Shown: one piece after another, positions 10,109 through 18,730 of the stretch | Layout of the letters: each line of letters opens with the position of its first letter | How positions within the stretch are numbered: the stretch's first letter is position 1 | NCBI RefSeq assembly: GCF_001421745.1 | Contig: NZ_LMKW01000001.1 | Span: 492,173-556,172 of the forward strand | From: Sphingomonas sp. Leaf230 | GTDB lineage: Bacteria; Pseudomonadota; Alphaproteobacteria; Sphingomonadales; Sphingomonadaceae | DNA: 64,000 bases | Direction: 5' to 3' | Made by a program: the position numbers and the translations under genes | Notes under the pieces: model-generated | The model's input: only the letters and a program-made list of their open reading frames with translations | Told to the model about the DNA's origin: nothing | Database searches by the model: none

Positions 10109-10888
10109 TTACCCCGGCGACGCGGCCGAGCCCGCCAGCAAACCGCCATCGATATTGATCTCCGTCCCGGTGATGTAGGTCGCCTCGTCCGACGCCAGCA
10201 TCACCGCGACCGTGGCCACCTCGTCCGGCATTCCGAACCGCTTCAACGGCGTATCGGCAACTAGCGCCGCCATCCGCGCCTCGCGGTCCGGCCCATCCCC
10301 GAGCATCGGCTCCCAGATCGGCGTCAGAATGGCCGCGGGATGCACCGAGTTGCAGCGGATCTTCCATCCCTGCTGCGCGCAGTACAGTGCCACCGTCTTG
10401 CTGTGATTGCGGATTGCCGCCTTCGACGACGCATAGGCCGCGGCGAGGGGAATCCCGACCAGCCCGGATCTCGACGAGATGTTGATGATCGAGCCTGTGC
10501 CCGCCGTTTTCATCGCACCGATCGCATAGCGGCAGCCGAGGAACGTGCCGTCAAGGTTGACCGCATGGACCGCGCGCCAGTCCGACAAGGTCGCATGTTC
10601 GGGATCATGCGCGACCATGCCGTGCTCGAAGCCCGTCACGCCGGCATTGTTCACGACCACGTCGGCCACCGGAACGATCTCCGCTAGGCGCTGCCAATCC
10701 GCTTCTTCGCGGACGTCGAGCTTTTCGAACCGGCAGCCGATGGCCACCGCAGTCTCGGCGCCGGCGGTTTCGTCTATGTCGGTGAGGATGACGACGGCGC
10801 CTTCGTCATGGAAGCGCTCGGCGATCGCGCGGCCGATGCCACGTGCTGCGCCGGTGACGACGCAAATCTTGGTGTTCAGTCTGGGCAT
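10109..10888 (-). CDS. SDR family NAD(P)-dependent oxidoreductase
   Basis: Classical short-chain dehydrogenase/reductase of 259 residues. It has the nucleotide-binding TGAARGIG motif (12-19), the structural NNAG motif, and catalytic residues in the segment NISSRSG ... YASSKAA (Ser, Tyr, Lys). The C-terminal [11 protein letters not shown] is standard for the family. A VILTDID acidic residue after beta-strand 2 suggests NAD preference (inference). The substrate cannot be told from sequence. It is a single gene, convergent with the DUF1467 gene. The closest families include cyclopentanol- and 3-alpha-hydroxysteroid-dehydrogenase-like SDRs, but this is not decisive. Confidence 0.9.
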   Translation of the reverse strand: MPRLNTKICVVTGAARGIGRAIAERFHDEGAVVILTDIDETAGAETAVAIGCRFEKLDVREEADWQRLAEIVPVADVVVNNAGVTGFEHGMVAHDPEHATLSDWRAVHAVNLDGTFLGCRYAIGAMKTAGTGSIINISSRSGLVGIPLAAAYASSKAAIRNHSKTVALYCAQQGWKIRCNSVHPAAILTPIWEPMLGDGPDREARMAALVADTPLKRFGMPDEVATVAVMLASDEATYITGTEINIDGGLLAGSAASPG

Positions 10889-10986
10889 GTAAGCCTGGAA
10901 TATGAGTCCGGTCGGCGGATTGCTCCGCTGGCGAAGGCCGCTTTAGCGGTGACGCTGGATCATTTCGAATTCCTATGCAGCTCGTC

Positions 10987-13194
10987 TCAGCGCAGGCGTT
11001 CGATTGCCTGCGCCAGTGCGACGTAAAGTTTGCCCATGTCGGACGACAGCAACGTCACGCCGAGCGGTGAGCCGTCGCGTTGCGTCAGGATCGTGCGGAG
11101 CATCGCTTCAAAGTCGTGGATGTAGCGGTTGACCATTTCGCGGAAGGTCTCGTCCTCGTCGTAGAGGCCAGCGATCTCGCGGACTTCGCTGGCGTCGAGG
11201 ATGCGGACCGCGCGGCGCGTGAAGACGCCGCGGTCGCCCTTGAGATATGCGCCCCAGGCGCTGTCGGAGATTTCCGGCGCGATCGCCTTGGTGATGTCGA
11301 TCGACGCCGAGTTGAGCGACTCGATCAGCAGCGAGACGCGGCGTGCGAAGGTGCCCTGGTCGGCGTCTTCGCGCTCGGTGCGCGCTTCCTGGAGCCGAGT
11401 TTCGACGATCGCGGTCTGGTCGACGATCACCTGGACTTCGCGCGCGAGGCGTTCGGTCGCGCCGGTAGCGGCGTCGACCGCCGCGCCGGTGGCGTCGGTG
11501 AGCGCCTTGACCTGGCGTTCCACGGTGTCGTTGGTCGCGCGGCGCATCGCGTCGGCGCTGGCGGCTTCGAGTGCGGCTGCGGCTTCGGGTATGACCTTCG
11601 ACAGCGTCTCGCGCGCCTTGTCAGCGGCGACGGCAGCGGTCTCGCGGACGCGGTGGAGCGCCTCGATCAACTGCGGCGCGGCGTCTTCGGCGAAATGCTG
11701 CGTCCGGCCGATCGCCTCGTCGACCATGTGACCGAGCGCATCGGCCTTCGCGCGGCCGGTGTTGAGTGTGTTGAGCAGGTCGGTCGACAGCGTGTCGAGC
11801 ACATGGCGCTGTTCGCCGATGACCCCGGCGATCGCCTCGATCGCGTCGTGCGTGCTCTCCGCCGCAGTGACGAGCGCGAGCAGTTCGGGACGCGCCGAAA
11901 CGACGATGCTCTTGCTGGCGAGCACCTGCGTATCGAGGCGGCCGAGTGCGGCTGGCATCGTCTCGTCGATCTCGCGCGCGGCCGAGTCGAGGGCGACGAG
12001 CAGTGTTTCGGTCGTCGCGATAGTCCGGTGCGCCATGTCGTCGCCAGCCCGAAGCGCTTCGGTCATGGCATCCGCGGAGCCGCCTAGCGCGCTGATCGAT
12101 ACCGCAAGGTCCTGCGTGCGCTCGGTGCCGTGGCGGTGGAGCAATTCGATCCGTGCCTCGACTTCGCCGAGCCCGGTGTGGAGATCGTCGACGATCCGGT
12201 CGCCCGCGCTGCGTTGCAGGTCGAGGCGGATCGCGACGCGTTCGATCGCGTCCTCGACGCTGGCGATCCGCTTGGCGAGCGCTTCGGCGCTGTCGCGAGC
12301 GGCGCTGTCGAGTGCGGCCTGGTTCGCGCCGACCATCGCCAGCATCGCGTCACCCTGCGCGGCGATGCCGCGACGCGACAGGTCGACCGCGTCTGCGGTG
12401 CGGTTGAGCAGCGCGTCGACTGCTGCGGACATGCCGTCGGTGACAGATTCGAGATGCGCGCCGGCGGTCTGGCTGGTCGCCTCCATCCGGACAATGTGCG
12501 CGGCGAGGCGCTGTGCAGCACCGCTGGCCATCGCGTCGGCGTCGCGGCCGCGTTCGGCCAGCGCGACGATCTGCGCGTCGAGGGCAGCGGCATGTTCGCT
12601 CGCTGACAGGCCTGTGCGTTCGAGGCGCTTGGCGACGTCGTCGATATCCGCCTGCGCGCGGGGGAGGGTGGCGATCAGGACGCCGAGGCTCGTCTGCGCG
12701 CCGGCGGTCGAGGTGGCGAGGTTGCGCGCATGGGCTGCAGCCTGATCGATTTCGGAGACCATGCCGCGACCGATCGCTGCGAGTTGCTCGGTCGCGCCGC
12801 CGCCCATCGCCATCAACGCGTTCAATTGTTCGGCGAGTTGCTGGCGGTTGGCATCGATCGTGTTCGACAGTGCGGCGACGGTGCGTTCGAGGCTGGCGGC
12901 CTCGTCGCGCATCGCCTGCGCGGTGATGCTGAACCGGTGCGCCTCGCTACGGCTGGTGCGCATCGCGAGCAGCCAAACGATGCCGATCAGCGCGGGGACG
13001 ACGCAGAGCGCAGCGATGAACTGGACTAAGGCAACCGGCTCGATGGTCGCGAACGATCCGCGTGCAAGCCACAGCATCGCCGCCAGCCAGATAACCACGA
13101 CGGCGACCGCGATACCCACGTAAAGGCGTCCGCGGTCGGGCGCAGGCTCTTGATAAACCTCATCGAAACTGGATTCTGTGACGGTGTCGGACAT
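10987..13194 (-). CDS. Large coiled-coil inner-membrane protein, TipN-like architecture
   Basis: About 735 residues from the chosen ATG (13194, MSDTVTESSFDE). In-frame ATGs at 13215, 13272 and 13308 are alternatives; 13272 has a GGGGG tract upstream. Two transmembrane helices come first (GIAVAVVVIWLAAMLWLA and FIAALCVVPALIGIVWLLAM). A very long Ala-rich coiled coil follows, covering most of the protein, then a compact C-terminal domain (RRVSLLIESLNSASIDITKA ... AWGAYLKGDRGVFTRRAVRIL ... FREMVNRYIHDFEAML). Two N-terminal helices plus a long coiled coil is the layout of the Caulobacter polarity protein TipN, and the C-terminal block looks like a conserved alphaproteobacterial domain. The similarity is architectural; function is inferred only. 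Confidence 0.7.
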   Translation of the reverse strand: MSDTVTESSFDEVYQEPAPDRGRLYVGIAVAVVVIWLAAMLWLARGSFATIEPVALVQFIAALCVVPALIGIVWLLAMRTSRSEAHRFSITAQAMRDEAASLERTVAALSNTIDANRQQLAEQLNALMAMGGGATEQLAAIGRGMVSEIDQAAAHARNLATSTAGAQTSLGVLIATLPRAQADIDDVAKRLERTGLSASEHAAALDAQIVALAERGRDADAMASGAAQRLAAHIVRMEATSQTAGAHLESVTDGMSAAVDALLNRTADAVDLSRRGIAAQGDAMLAMVGANQAALDSAARDSAEALAKRIASVEDAIERVAIRLDLQRSAGDRIVDDLHTGLGEVEARIELLHRHGTERTQDLAVSISALGGSADAMTEALRAGDDMAHRTIATTETLLVALDSAAREIDETMPAALGRLDTQVLASKSIVVSARPELLALVTAAESTHDAIEAIAGVIGEQRHVLDTLSTDLLNTLNTGRAKADALGHMVDEAIGRTQHFAEDAAPQLIEALHRVRETAAVAADKARETLSKVIPEAAAALEAASADAMRRATNDTVERQVKALTDATGAAVDAATGATERLAREVQVIVDQTAIVETRLQEARTEREDADQGTFARRVSLLIESLNSASIDITKAIAPEISDSAWGAYLKGDRGVFTRRAVRILDASEVREIAGLYDEDETFREMVNRYIHDFEAMLRTILTQRDGSPLGVTLLSSDMGKLYVALAQAIERLR

Positions 13195-13551
13195 GTTTTC
13201 TATCACCGGATCCATCACGATATCCGCGCGAATGGGATGGGCATTGCCTGCCGACGCGCGAAACCCGATCATTGACGAACCCCCGTTCATGAACTGCGGA
13301 GGTATCATGAATTGCGGCGGGACAAAACGGATGATGCGATCTTCGCGCGTTCATCCGTCCGGTAAGCAGGGCGGCACGGCTTACGTTCCGGCGACCATAA
13401 GGTCAAAGACCCTTGATCGACGGAACGTGCGAGAATTCGAGTATCGATCGGCGTGCAGTTTGGGCCTGCAACGCCGAACCGAGCCTTGGCGCAGGGCGGT
13501 TCGGCCGAACGCGGGCTTTGCAGGACGGCGCGTACCGCCTAACAGCCTGCG
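13195..13551. other. Intergenic region with an imperfect 18 bp tandem repeat
   Basis: Divergent region between the coiled-coil gene (-) and the nucleotidyltransferase-like gene (+). If the upstream ATGs are used, the coiled-coil gene extends up to 13308. At 13288-13323 two 18 bp units beginning CATGAA and sharing TGCGG stand in tandem (about 14 of 18 bases identical); both carry an ATG on the minus strand in the coiled-coil frame. No convincing promoter pair or ORF with normal codon use was found in the rest. Confidence 0.5.
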
Positions 13552-14733
13552 ATGCTTGCCGGCCTATTATTTGCAATTCATGACGCCGACGATCGCCCTG
13601 ATCGTCTTGCTGCGACCTTGCCCTTCAGCGGCGTGACGCTGATCGAGTATCAGGCGCGGTTGCTGATCGCCGCCGGCGTTTCGCAGATCATCATCGTGGT
13701 CGCGCGCATGACCCCCGAGTTGCTCGGGGCGATCAACCGCATCGGGCGCCGCGGCGTGAGCGTCGATACGGTGCGATCCGCGATGGAAGCAGGCGAGAAA
13801 CTTCACCCGCTGGCACCGGTATTGATGCTCGGCGACGGGCTCGTCACCACCGATGCGATCGTCAAGGCGATGGCGGTCGAAGATGGCGACTGCCTGCTCG
13901 TCGTCCCCGAGAGCGACGCGGGGCCGGGGTTCGAGCGTGTCGGCGGGCAAATGGCGTGGGCTGGCGTCGCGCGGCTGAGTTCGAGCCGGATCGCCGAAGT
14001 CGCGGGCTTGCCGCAGGATTACGATCTTCAGTCTTCGCTGTTGCGGTTCGCGGTACAATCGCGCGCGACACATGTGCTGTTGCCGACCGATGCGGTGCGC
14101 GGTGGGCACGGGATAGAGCGTCAGGCGCGGACGCTGGAAGAACGCGGGCGCGCGGTGCTGATGACGATCGTGTCGGGGCGGCGGGGCTGGTTCGACCGCT
14201 TCGTTCTCGCACCGATCGCGCGGCTCGCGTTGCCGCTGTTGGTCGATCGTGGTGCGGCGGGCACTACGGTTGGAGCCGCCGGCGCAGCGCTGGGTTTGGC
14301 CGGATTGGTGACGATCGGCTTCGGGCTGCCGTCGATCGGCCTGGTCTTGTCGCTCCTCGGATGCATAGCCCTGGCACTCGGCTCGGTGCTCAGCGGACTT
14401 CGCGACGATGCGCCGATGGCCCGGGGGCAGACCCTGGCGATCGGCTGCGTGGCTGCGGCATCGATCCTGGTCTTCGCGTTTTTCGTCAGCGGCTATGCAG
14501 GGAACAACACCGCATTGGCGATCGGTACCGCGCTCGTCGCGATCGGCGGGCTGGCCGAGCGCGCCATCCTCGAACGCGAACGGCAGATGTGGTGGGGAAG
14601 TCCGGCAGCCTATCTGCTGATCGTCGCGCTGTTCGCGATCCTGGGGTTCCCGGTGTTCGGGCTCGGCCTGACCGCGGTGTATGCGACCGCGACGCTCGCC
14701 GTCGTCATCGAGCGTCTTCGCCGAACGCCTTAG
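13552..14733 (+). CDS. Membrane protein with degenerate NTP-transferase and CDP-alcohol transferase-like halves
   Basis: 393 residues. Residues 1-205 resemble a sugar-1-phosphate nucleotidyltransferase: VTLIEYQARLLIAAGVSQII matches the strand-helix after the active-site loop, and a MLGDGLV motif stands where the product-binding loop would be. The glycine-rich GxGTR loop is absent. From about residue 212 the sequence FDRFVLAPIARLALPLLV leads into five or six membrane helices, resembling the transferase half of bifunctional inositol-phosphate cytidylyltransferase/DIPP synthase. The CDP-alcohol phosphatidyltransferase signature (DG..AR...G...D...D) is not visible. It is probably a catalytically dead relative; the role is unknown. 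ATG 13552 lacks a clear Shine-Dalgarno. Confidence 0.6.
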   Translation: MLAGLLFAIHDADDRPDRLAATLPFSGVTLIEYQARLLIAAGVSQIIIVVARMTPELLGAINRIGRRGVSVDTVRSAMEAGEKLHPLAPVLMLGDGLVTTDAIVKAMAVEDGDCLLVVPESDAGPGFERVGGQMAWAGVARLSSSRIAEVAGLPQDYDLQSSLLRFAVQSRATHVLLPTDAVRGGHGIERQARTLEERGRAVLMTIVSGRRGWFDRFVLAPIARLALPLLVDRGAAGTTVGAAGAALGLAGLVTIGFGLPSIGLVLSLLGCIALALGSVLSGLRDDAPMARGQTLAIGCVAAASILVFAFFVSGYAGNNTALAIGTALVAIGGLAERAILERERQMWWGSPAAYLLIVALFAILGFPVFGLGLTAVYATATLAVVIERLRRTP

Positions 14734-14768
14734 GCGGACCTTAACGTCCGGAGGCTAAGCACGGGATC

Positions 14769-15866
14769 ATGTCGGTCGGTCCAGACCCAGTGCGTGACGT
14801 CGTGTCGCCCTATGATCCCGTTGCGCGAGCGGAGGATGCACGCCTGCGCGCCGACGCCCGGCTGACCGGAACGATCGCGGATTTCTTTCTCGATGCCGAT
14901 GCACGGCTCGACGACCGGACGCGGCTCATGCTCGCGCAGGTGCTCGGCGCGATCGTCGGGGCGATCGAGTGGGACATCCGCCGACATGCCGCACGACTGC
15001 TCGCGGGTGGCGGCGCGACGCAGGCCGGCGAGGCGATGTTGAAGGCCGGGGCGGGGGGCGTTCTGGATCGGCTCACGCGGGCGGGATTGCTCCGCGATGA
15101 AGAATTGATGGACGAACTGATCGCGCGCGTACGGCATGACCTGATCGCCGCCTCGTTGCCGGTGGAGGTCGCCGAACCCGACGAAGCGAGCTTGCTCGTG
15201 AGGCTGGCGGGGGTGCCGGACAGCGTGGTCGCGTCGGCGGCGTCTGCATTGCTGGCAGCGGAAAGCCGGCGGCGGGTGGCGAACGAGCAGGGATCGGTCG
15301 GGGGCAGTGAGTTACCCGCCGAACTGCATCACCGGCTGGTCTGGTGGGTGGCGGCGGCCGTGCGCGATGGCTTGAAGTCCGTTACGCGGGAGAACGACCG
15401 GGCGATCACCGATGCGGCGCAGCGTAGTCTTGCCGCGCACGACGAGGGTGAGCGGCCAGACGCGGTGGCGACGCGGCTCGCCGGTGCGCTCGATGCGCGA
15501 CCGAACGAATTGCCCGCGGTGCTGGTCGAATCGATCGGCGACCGACGGTTGTCGTTGTTCGTCGCGGTGCTGGCGCATGCGATCGGCATCGCGTTCGATC
15601 AGGCGCGGGCCATCACGCTCGATCCGGAGGGCGATCGGTTGTGGCTCGCGTTGCGTGCGATCGATCTCGATCGGCCGACGATCGCACGGATCGGGCTGGC
15701 ACTGTCGGAGGCGGATCCGCGGCGCGATATCGAGGCGTTTGCGGATGCGCTCGACGCGATCGTGTCGGTCGGGGTCGAGGATGCGCGTGCGTCGCTCGCG
15801 CCACTGGCGTTGAACCGAGATTTTCGGATGGCGTTGCGCGCGCTGGCGCGTACGGATCGGCGATGA
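14769..15866 (+). CDS. DUF2336 domain-containing protein
   Basis: 365-residue soluble, almost all-helical protein rich in Ala, Arg and Asp, with no signal peptide or membrane segment. N-terminal features (DARLTGTIADFFLDADARLD, TRLMLAQVLGAIVGAIEWDI) and HEAT-like repeats of the form LAARAVLARRRDLP match the alphaproteobacterial DUF2336 family, whose function is not established. The stop overlaps the start of the kinase-like gene by four bases (ATGA), so the two are translationally coupled and likely act together. Confidence 0.75.
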   Translation: MSVGPDPVRDVVSPYDPVARAEDARLRADARLTGTIADFFLDADARLDDRTRLMLAQVLGAIVGAIEWDIRRHAARLLAGGGATQAGEAMLKAGAGGVLDRLTRAGLLRDEELMDELIARVRHDLIAASLPVEVAEPDEASLLVRLAGVPDSVVASAASALLAAESRRRVANEQGSVGGSELPAELHHRLVWWVAAAVRDGLKSVTRENDRAITDAAQRSLAAHDEGERPDAVATRLAGALDARPNELPAVLVESIGDRRLSLFVAVLAHAIGIAFDQARAITLDPEGDRLWLALRAIDLDRPTIARIGLALSEADPRRDIEAFADALDAIVSVGVEDARASLAPLALNRDFRMALRALARTDRR

Positions 15867-17245
15867 GCGTGTTCGACCCTTCGATCGAAAGCCCGATTGC
15901 GCACGCGATCTTGGCGCCCGACGGTTCGCTGTCGTTTGCGGATCCGGCGCTGGTTGCGCTCAACCAGCGGGCGGGCGGGATGCGCGGTGCGCCACTCGCG
16001 GTGCCCCAACTTGCGACGATTGCCCGGCTGGCGCGTCGGCTGGGGATCGTCGTGTCGCGCGGCGTGGTCGTTGCGGACGACGAAACGGATGTGGATCTCT
16101 GGGTGCGGGCTCAACCGGATGGGGAGAACGTACGGCTGACAGTGAGCGGCTGGCGCGAGATCGCGGCGTGGCGGCCGGCGCGACCGTCGCCGGATACGCA
16201 GGACGATTTCCACGGCAGCGATACGGATTGGCGGTGGGAGACGGATTCCGCGCTACGGCTGACGTTCGTCACGCTCGATGCAGGGCCGAAGCACGGGTTC
16301 GACGCCTTCGCGTTGCTGGGCCAGCCGCTGACGGCGATGTTCTCGCTGGATACCGGTGTGGATGGGGCTTTGCCGATCCTCGATTCTCTTGCCCGGCGAC
16401 GCCCGATGACGGCGCAGCCAGCGCGGCTGCGGAGTTCCGGACGCGCGGTGACGCTTACCGCCAATGTTCGACACGATGCGGCGGGCGACTTTGCCGGGTT
16501 CGTTGGCGCTGCACGCATGGTAGTCGAAGACGCGCCGCCCCCTGCTGCCTCGACCGAGACACTGTCGCCGACCTTTACGAGCGGCCTCGACAAGGCGTTG
16601 CGGGTTCCGCTCGCGCGTATCGTCGCCAATGCCGACAGCATCAATGCGCAGGCGGATGGCCCGGTGCAGGGCGATTACGCGGATTACGCGGCGGATATCG
16701 CCAGTGCCGGACGGCATTTGCTCGAACTGGTCGATGACCTCGTCGATCTCCAGGCGGTCGAGCGGCCCGATTTCGCGCTCGTGCCCGAGCCGATCGACCT
16801 TGCCGATGTGGCGCGACGGGCGGCCGGGCTGTTGTCGGTGCGCGCCGCGAACGCAGGCGTCACGATCACGCGCCCGGCGCTGGACGTGCGTGTTCCGGCG
16901 CTCGGCGATTTCCGTCGTGTGTTGCAGGTTCTGGTCAATCTGGTCGGCAACGCGGTGCGCTATTCGCCGCGTGGGGCGCAGGTGATCGTCACCGTGACGA
17001 GGACGCAGACCCACGCGGTCGTCGTAGTCGCGGACAAGGGCAAGGGCGTCGCGCCCGAGGATCAGGTCCGGATTTTTGAGAAGTTTGAGCGGGTCGATCC
17101 ATCGGAGGCCGGCGGCAATGGGCTCGGTCTGTACATCGCACGGCGCTTGGCGCGGGCGATGCAGGGCGATCTCACGATCGAAAGCGCACCCGGCGAAGGC
17201 GCGCGGTTCGTCTTGACCTTACCGGCGGATCCGGCGCGCCACTAA
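15863..17245 (+). CDS. PAS-containing histidine-kinase-like protein lacking the phosphoacceptor His
   Basis: 460 residues, cytoplasmic (no membrane segment). A PAS-like region lies at about 123-220. The dimerisation/phosphotransfer helix pair is at about 236-298, and a complete HATPase domain occupies about 310-456: N box NLVGNAVRYSP (359-369), G1 DKGKG (391-395), F box FEKF (405-408), G2 GGNGLGL (417-423). Where kinases have SHELRTPL the protein reads DKALRVPL, so the His position is K244 and no other His lies on that helix. The ATP-binding residues are intact. It may therefore be a pseudokinase that binds ATP without autophosphorylation. ATG 15863 is inside the stop of the DUF2336 gene. Confidence 0.85.
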   Translation: MSVFDPSIESPIAHAILAPDGSLSFADPALVALNQRAGGMRGAPLAVPQLATIARLARRLGIVVSRGVVVADDETDVDLWVRAQPDGENVRLTVSGWREIAAWRPARPSPDTQDDFHGSDTDWRWETDSALRLTFVTLDAGPKHGFDAFALLGQPLTAMFSLDTGVDGALPILDSLARRRPMTAQPARLRSSGRAVTLTANVRHDAAGDFAGFVGAARMVVEDAPPPAASTETLSPTFTSGLDKALRVPLARIVANADSINAQADGPVQGDYADYAADIASAGRHLLELVDDLVDLQAVERPDFALVPEPIDLADVARRAAGLLSVRAANAGVTITRPALDVRVPALGDFRRVLQVLVNLVGNAVRYSPRGAQVIVTVTRTQTHAVVVVADKGKGVAPEDQVRIFEKFERVDPSEAGGNGLGLYIARRLARAMQGDLTIESAPGEGARFVLTLPADPARH

Positions 17246-17422
17246 TATCAGCGCGAGGCCGAATGCGGCGAGGAATGCGCCGCGATCCGCCCATGGCCGC
17301 TGATCGAGCATGAAACTCGACTGCGGCCAATGGACGTAACCGAGCCCCTGACCGATCCAGAGCAGACCCATCAGCGCGCAGAGCACGCCGACGACCATCA
17401 GGATCGGCCGGAGCGTCTTCAT
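17219..17422 (-). CDS. Small two-helix membrane protein
   Basis: 67 residues with two hydrophobic segments (about 4-28 and 46-63) and a basic C-terminus (VARRIRR), so both ends are probably cytoplasmic. The central loop GYVHWPQSSFMLDQRPWADRG is hydrophilic. Its ATG overlaps the gltA stop by one base (TGATG), and its 3' end overlaps the convergent kinase-like gene by 27 bases. I recognise no family; its placement suggests it is co-translated with gltA. Confidence 0.75.
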   Translation of the reverse strand: MKTLRPILMVVGVLCALMGLLWIGQGLGYVHWPQSSFMLDQRPWADRGAFLAAFGLALILVARRIRR

Positions 17423-18705
17423 CAGCGTGACGCCATCGGGACGTAGTCACGCGCGGTCGGGCCGCTGTAGAGCTGGCGCGGACGGCCGATCTTCTGGTCG
17501 GGATCGGTGATCATCTCGTTCCACTGCGCGACCCAGCCGACGGTACGGGCGAGCGCGAAGAGGACGGTGAACATCGAGGTCGGGAAGCCGATCGCCGAAA
17601 GGATCACGCCCGAGTAGAAATCGACGTTCGGGAACAGCTTCTTCTCGATGAAGTACGGATCGCTGAGCGCCAGACGCTCGAGCTCGATCGCGACGTCGAA
17701 CACGGGGTCGGTGACGCCCAGTTCGCCGAGCACTTCCTTGACGGTCGTCTGCATGACGGCCGCGCGCGGATCGTAGTTCTTGTAGACGCGGTGGCCGAAG
17801 CCCATCAGGCGGAACGGATCGTTCTTGTCCTTGGCGCGCGCGATATACTCGGGGATGCGGTCGACGGTGCCGATCTCATGCAGCATGTTGAGCGCGGCTT
17901 CGTTCGCGCCGCCGTGCGCGGGGCCCCACAGGCAGGCGATGCCGGCGGCGATGCACGCGAACGGGTTGGCGCCCGACGAACCGGCGAGACGGACGGTCGA
18001 GGTCGACGCGTTCTGCTCGTGATCGGCGTGGAGGATGAAGATGCGGTCCATCGCCTTTTCGACGATCGGGTTCACGACGTACTTCTCGGCGGGCACACCG
18101 AACGTCATCTTCAGGAAATTGCCGGTGTAGCTCAGCGTGTTATCCGGATAGACGAAAGGCTGGCCGACGCTGTACTTGTACGCCATCGCGGCGATCGTCG
18201 GCATCTTGGCGATCAGGCGGTGCGACGCGATGACGCGCTGCGCCGGATCGTGGATGTCGGTCGAATCGTGATAGAACGCCGACAGCGCGCCGACGACACC
18301 GCACAGGATCGCCATTGGATGCGCATCGCGGCGGAAGCCACGGAAGAACTGCGCGAGCTGCTCGTGCACCATCGTGTGGCGCGTGATCGTGTTCGAGAAG
18401 TTCGCCAGCTCGTCTTCGTTCGGCAGTTCGCCGTTCAGAAGCAGATAGGCGACTTCCATGAAGTTCGACTGCTCGGCCAGCTCGCCGATCGTGTAGCCGC
18501 GGTGCAGCAGCGTGCCCGCGTCACCGTCGATATAGGTCAGCTTCGACTGGCACGACGCCGTCGAGGTGAAGCCTGGATCATAGGTGAAATTGTCCGTCTG
18601 CGCGTACAGCTTGCGGATATCGATGACATCGGGTCCGACCGTACCGGACATCACCGGATACTCGAAATCCTTGCCGTCGACCTTGAGGGTTGCGGTCTCG
18701 CTCAT
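17422..18705 (-). CDS. gltA: Citrate synthase (type II, hexameric class)
   Basis: Condenses acetyl-CoA and oxaloacetate at the entry to the TCA cycle. 427 residues, the normal length for Gram-negative NADH-sensitive enzymes. Active-site elements are present: the [20 protein letters not shown] stretch, [12 protein letters not shown], and [15 protein letters not shown] (catalytic His and substrate Arg). ATG 18705 is preceded by AGGAAGGA at good distance, giving the N-terminus [18 protein letters not shown]. gltX lies 25 bases upstream on the same strand, so gltX-gltA-small membrane protein probably form one unit. Confidence 0.96.
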   Translation of the reverse strand: MSETATLKVDGKDFEYPVMSGTVGPDVIDIRKLYAQTDNFTYDPGFTSTASCQSKLTYIDGDAGTLLHRGYTIGELAEQSNFMEVAYLLLNGELPNEDELANFSNTITRHTMVHEQLAQFFRGFRRDAHPMAILCGVVGALSAFYHDSTDIHDPAQRVIASHRLIAKMPTIAAMAYKYSVGQPFVYPDNTLSYTGNFLKMTFGVPAEKYVVNPIVEKAMDRIFILHADHEQNASTSTVRLAGSSGANPFACIAAGIACLWGPAHGGANEAALNMLHEIGTVDRIPEYIARAKDKNDPFRLMGFGHRVYKNYDPRAAVMQTTVKEVLGELGVTDPVFDVAIELERLALSDPYFIEKKLFPNVDFYSGVILSAIGFPTSMFTVLFALARTVGWVAQWNEMITDPDQKIGRPRQLYSGPTARDYVPMASR

Positions 18706-18730
18706 GCTTGTATCCTTCCTCGAAATCTTA

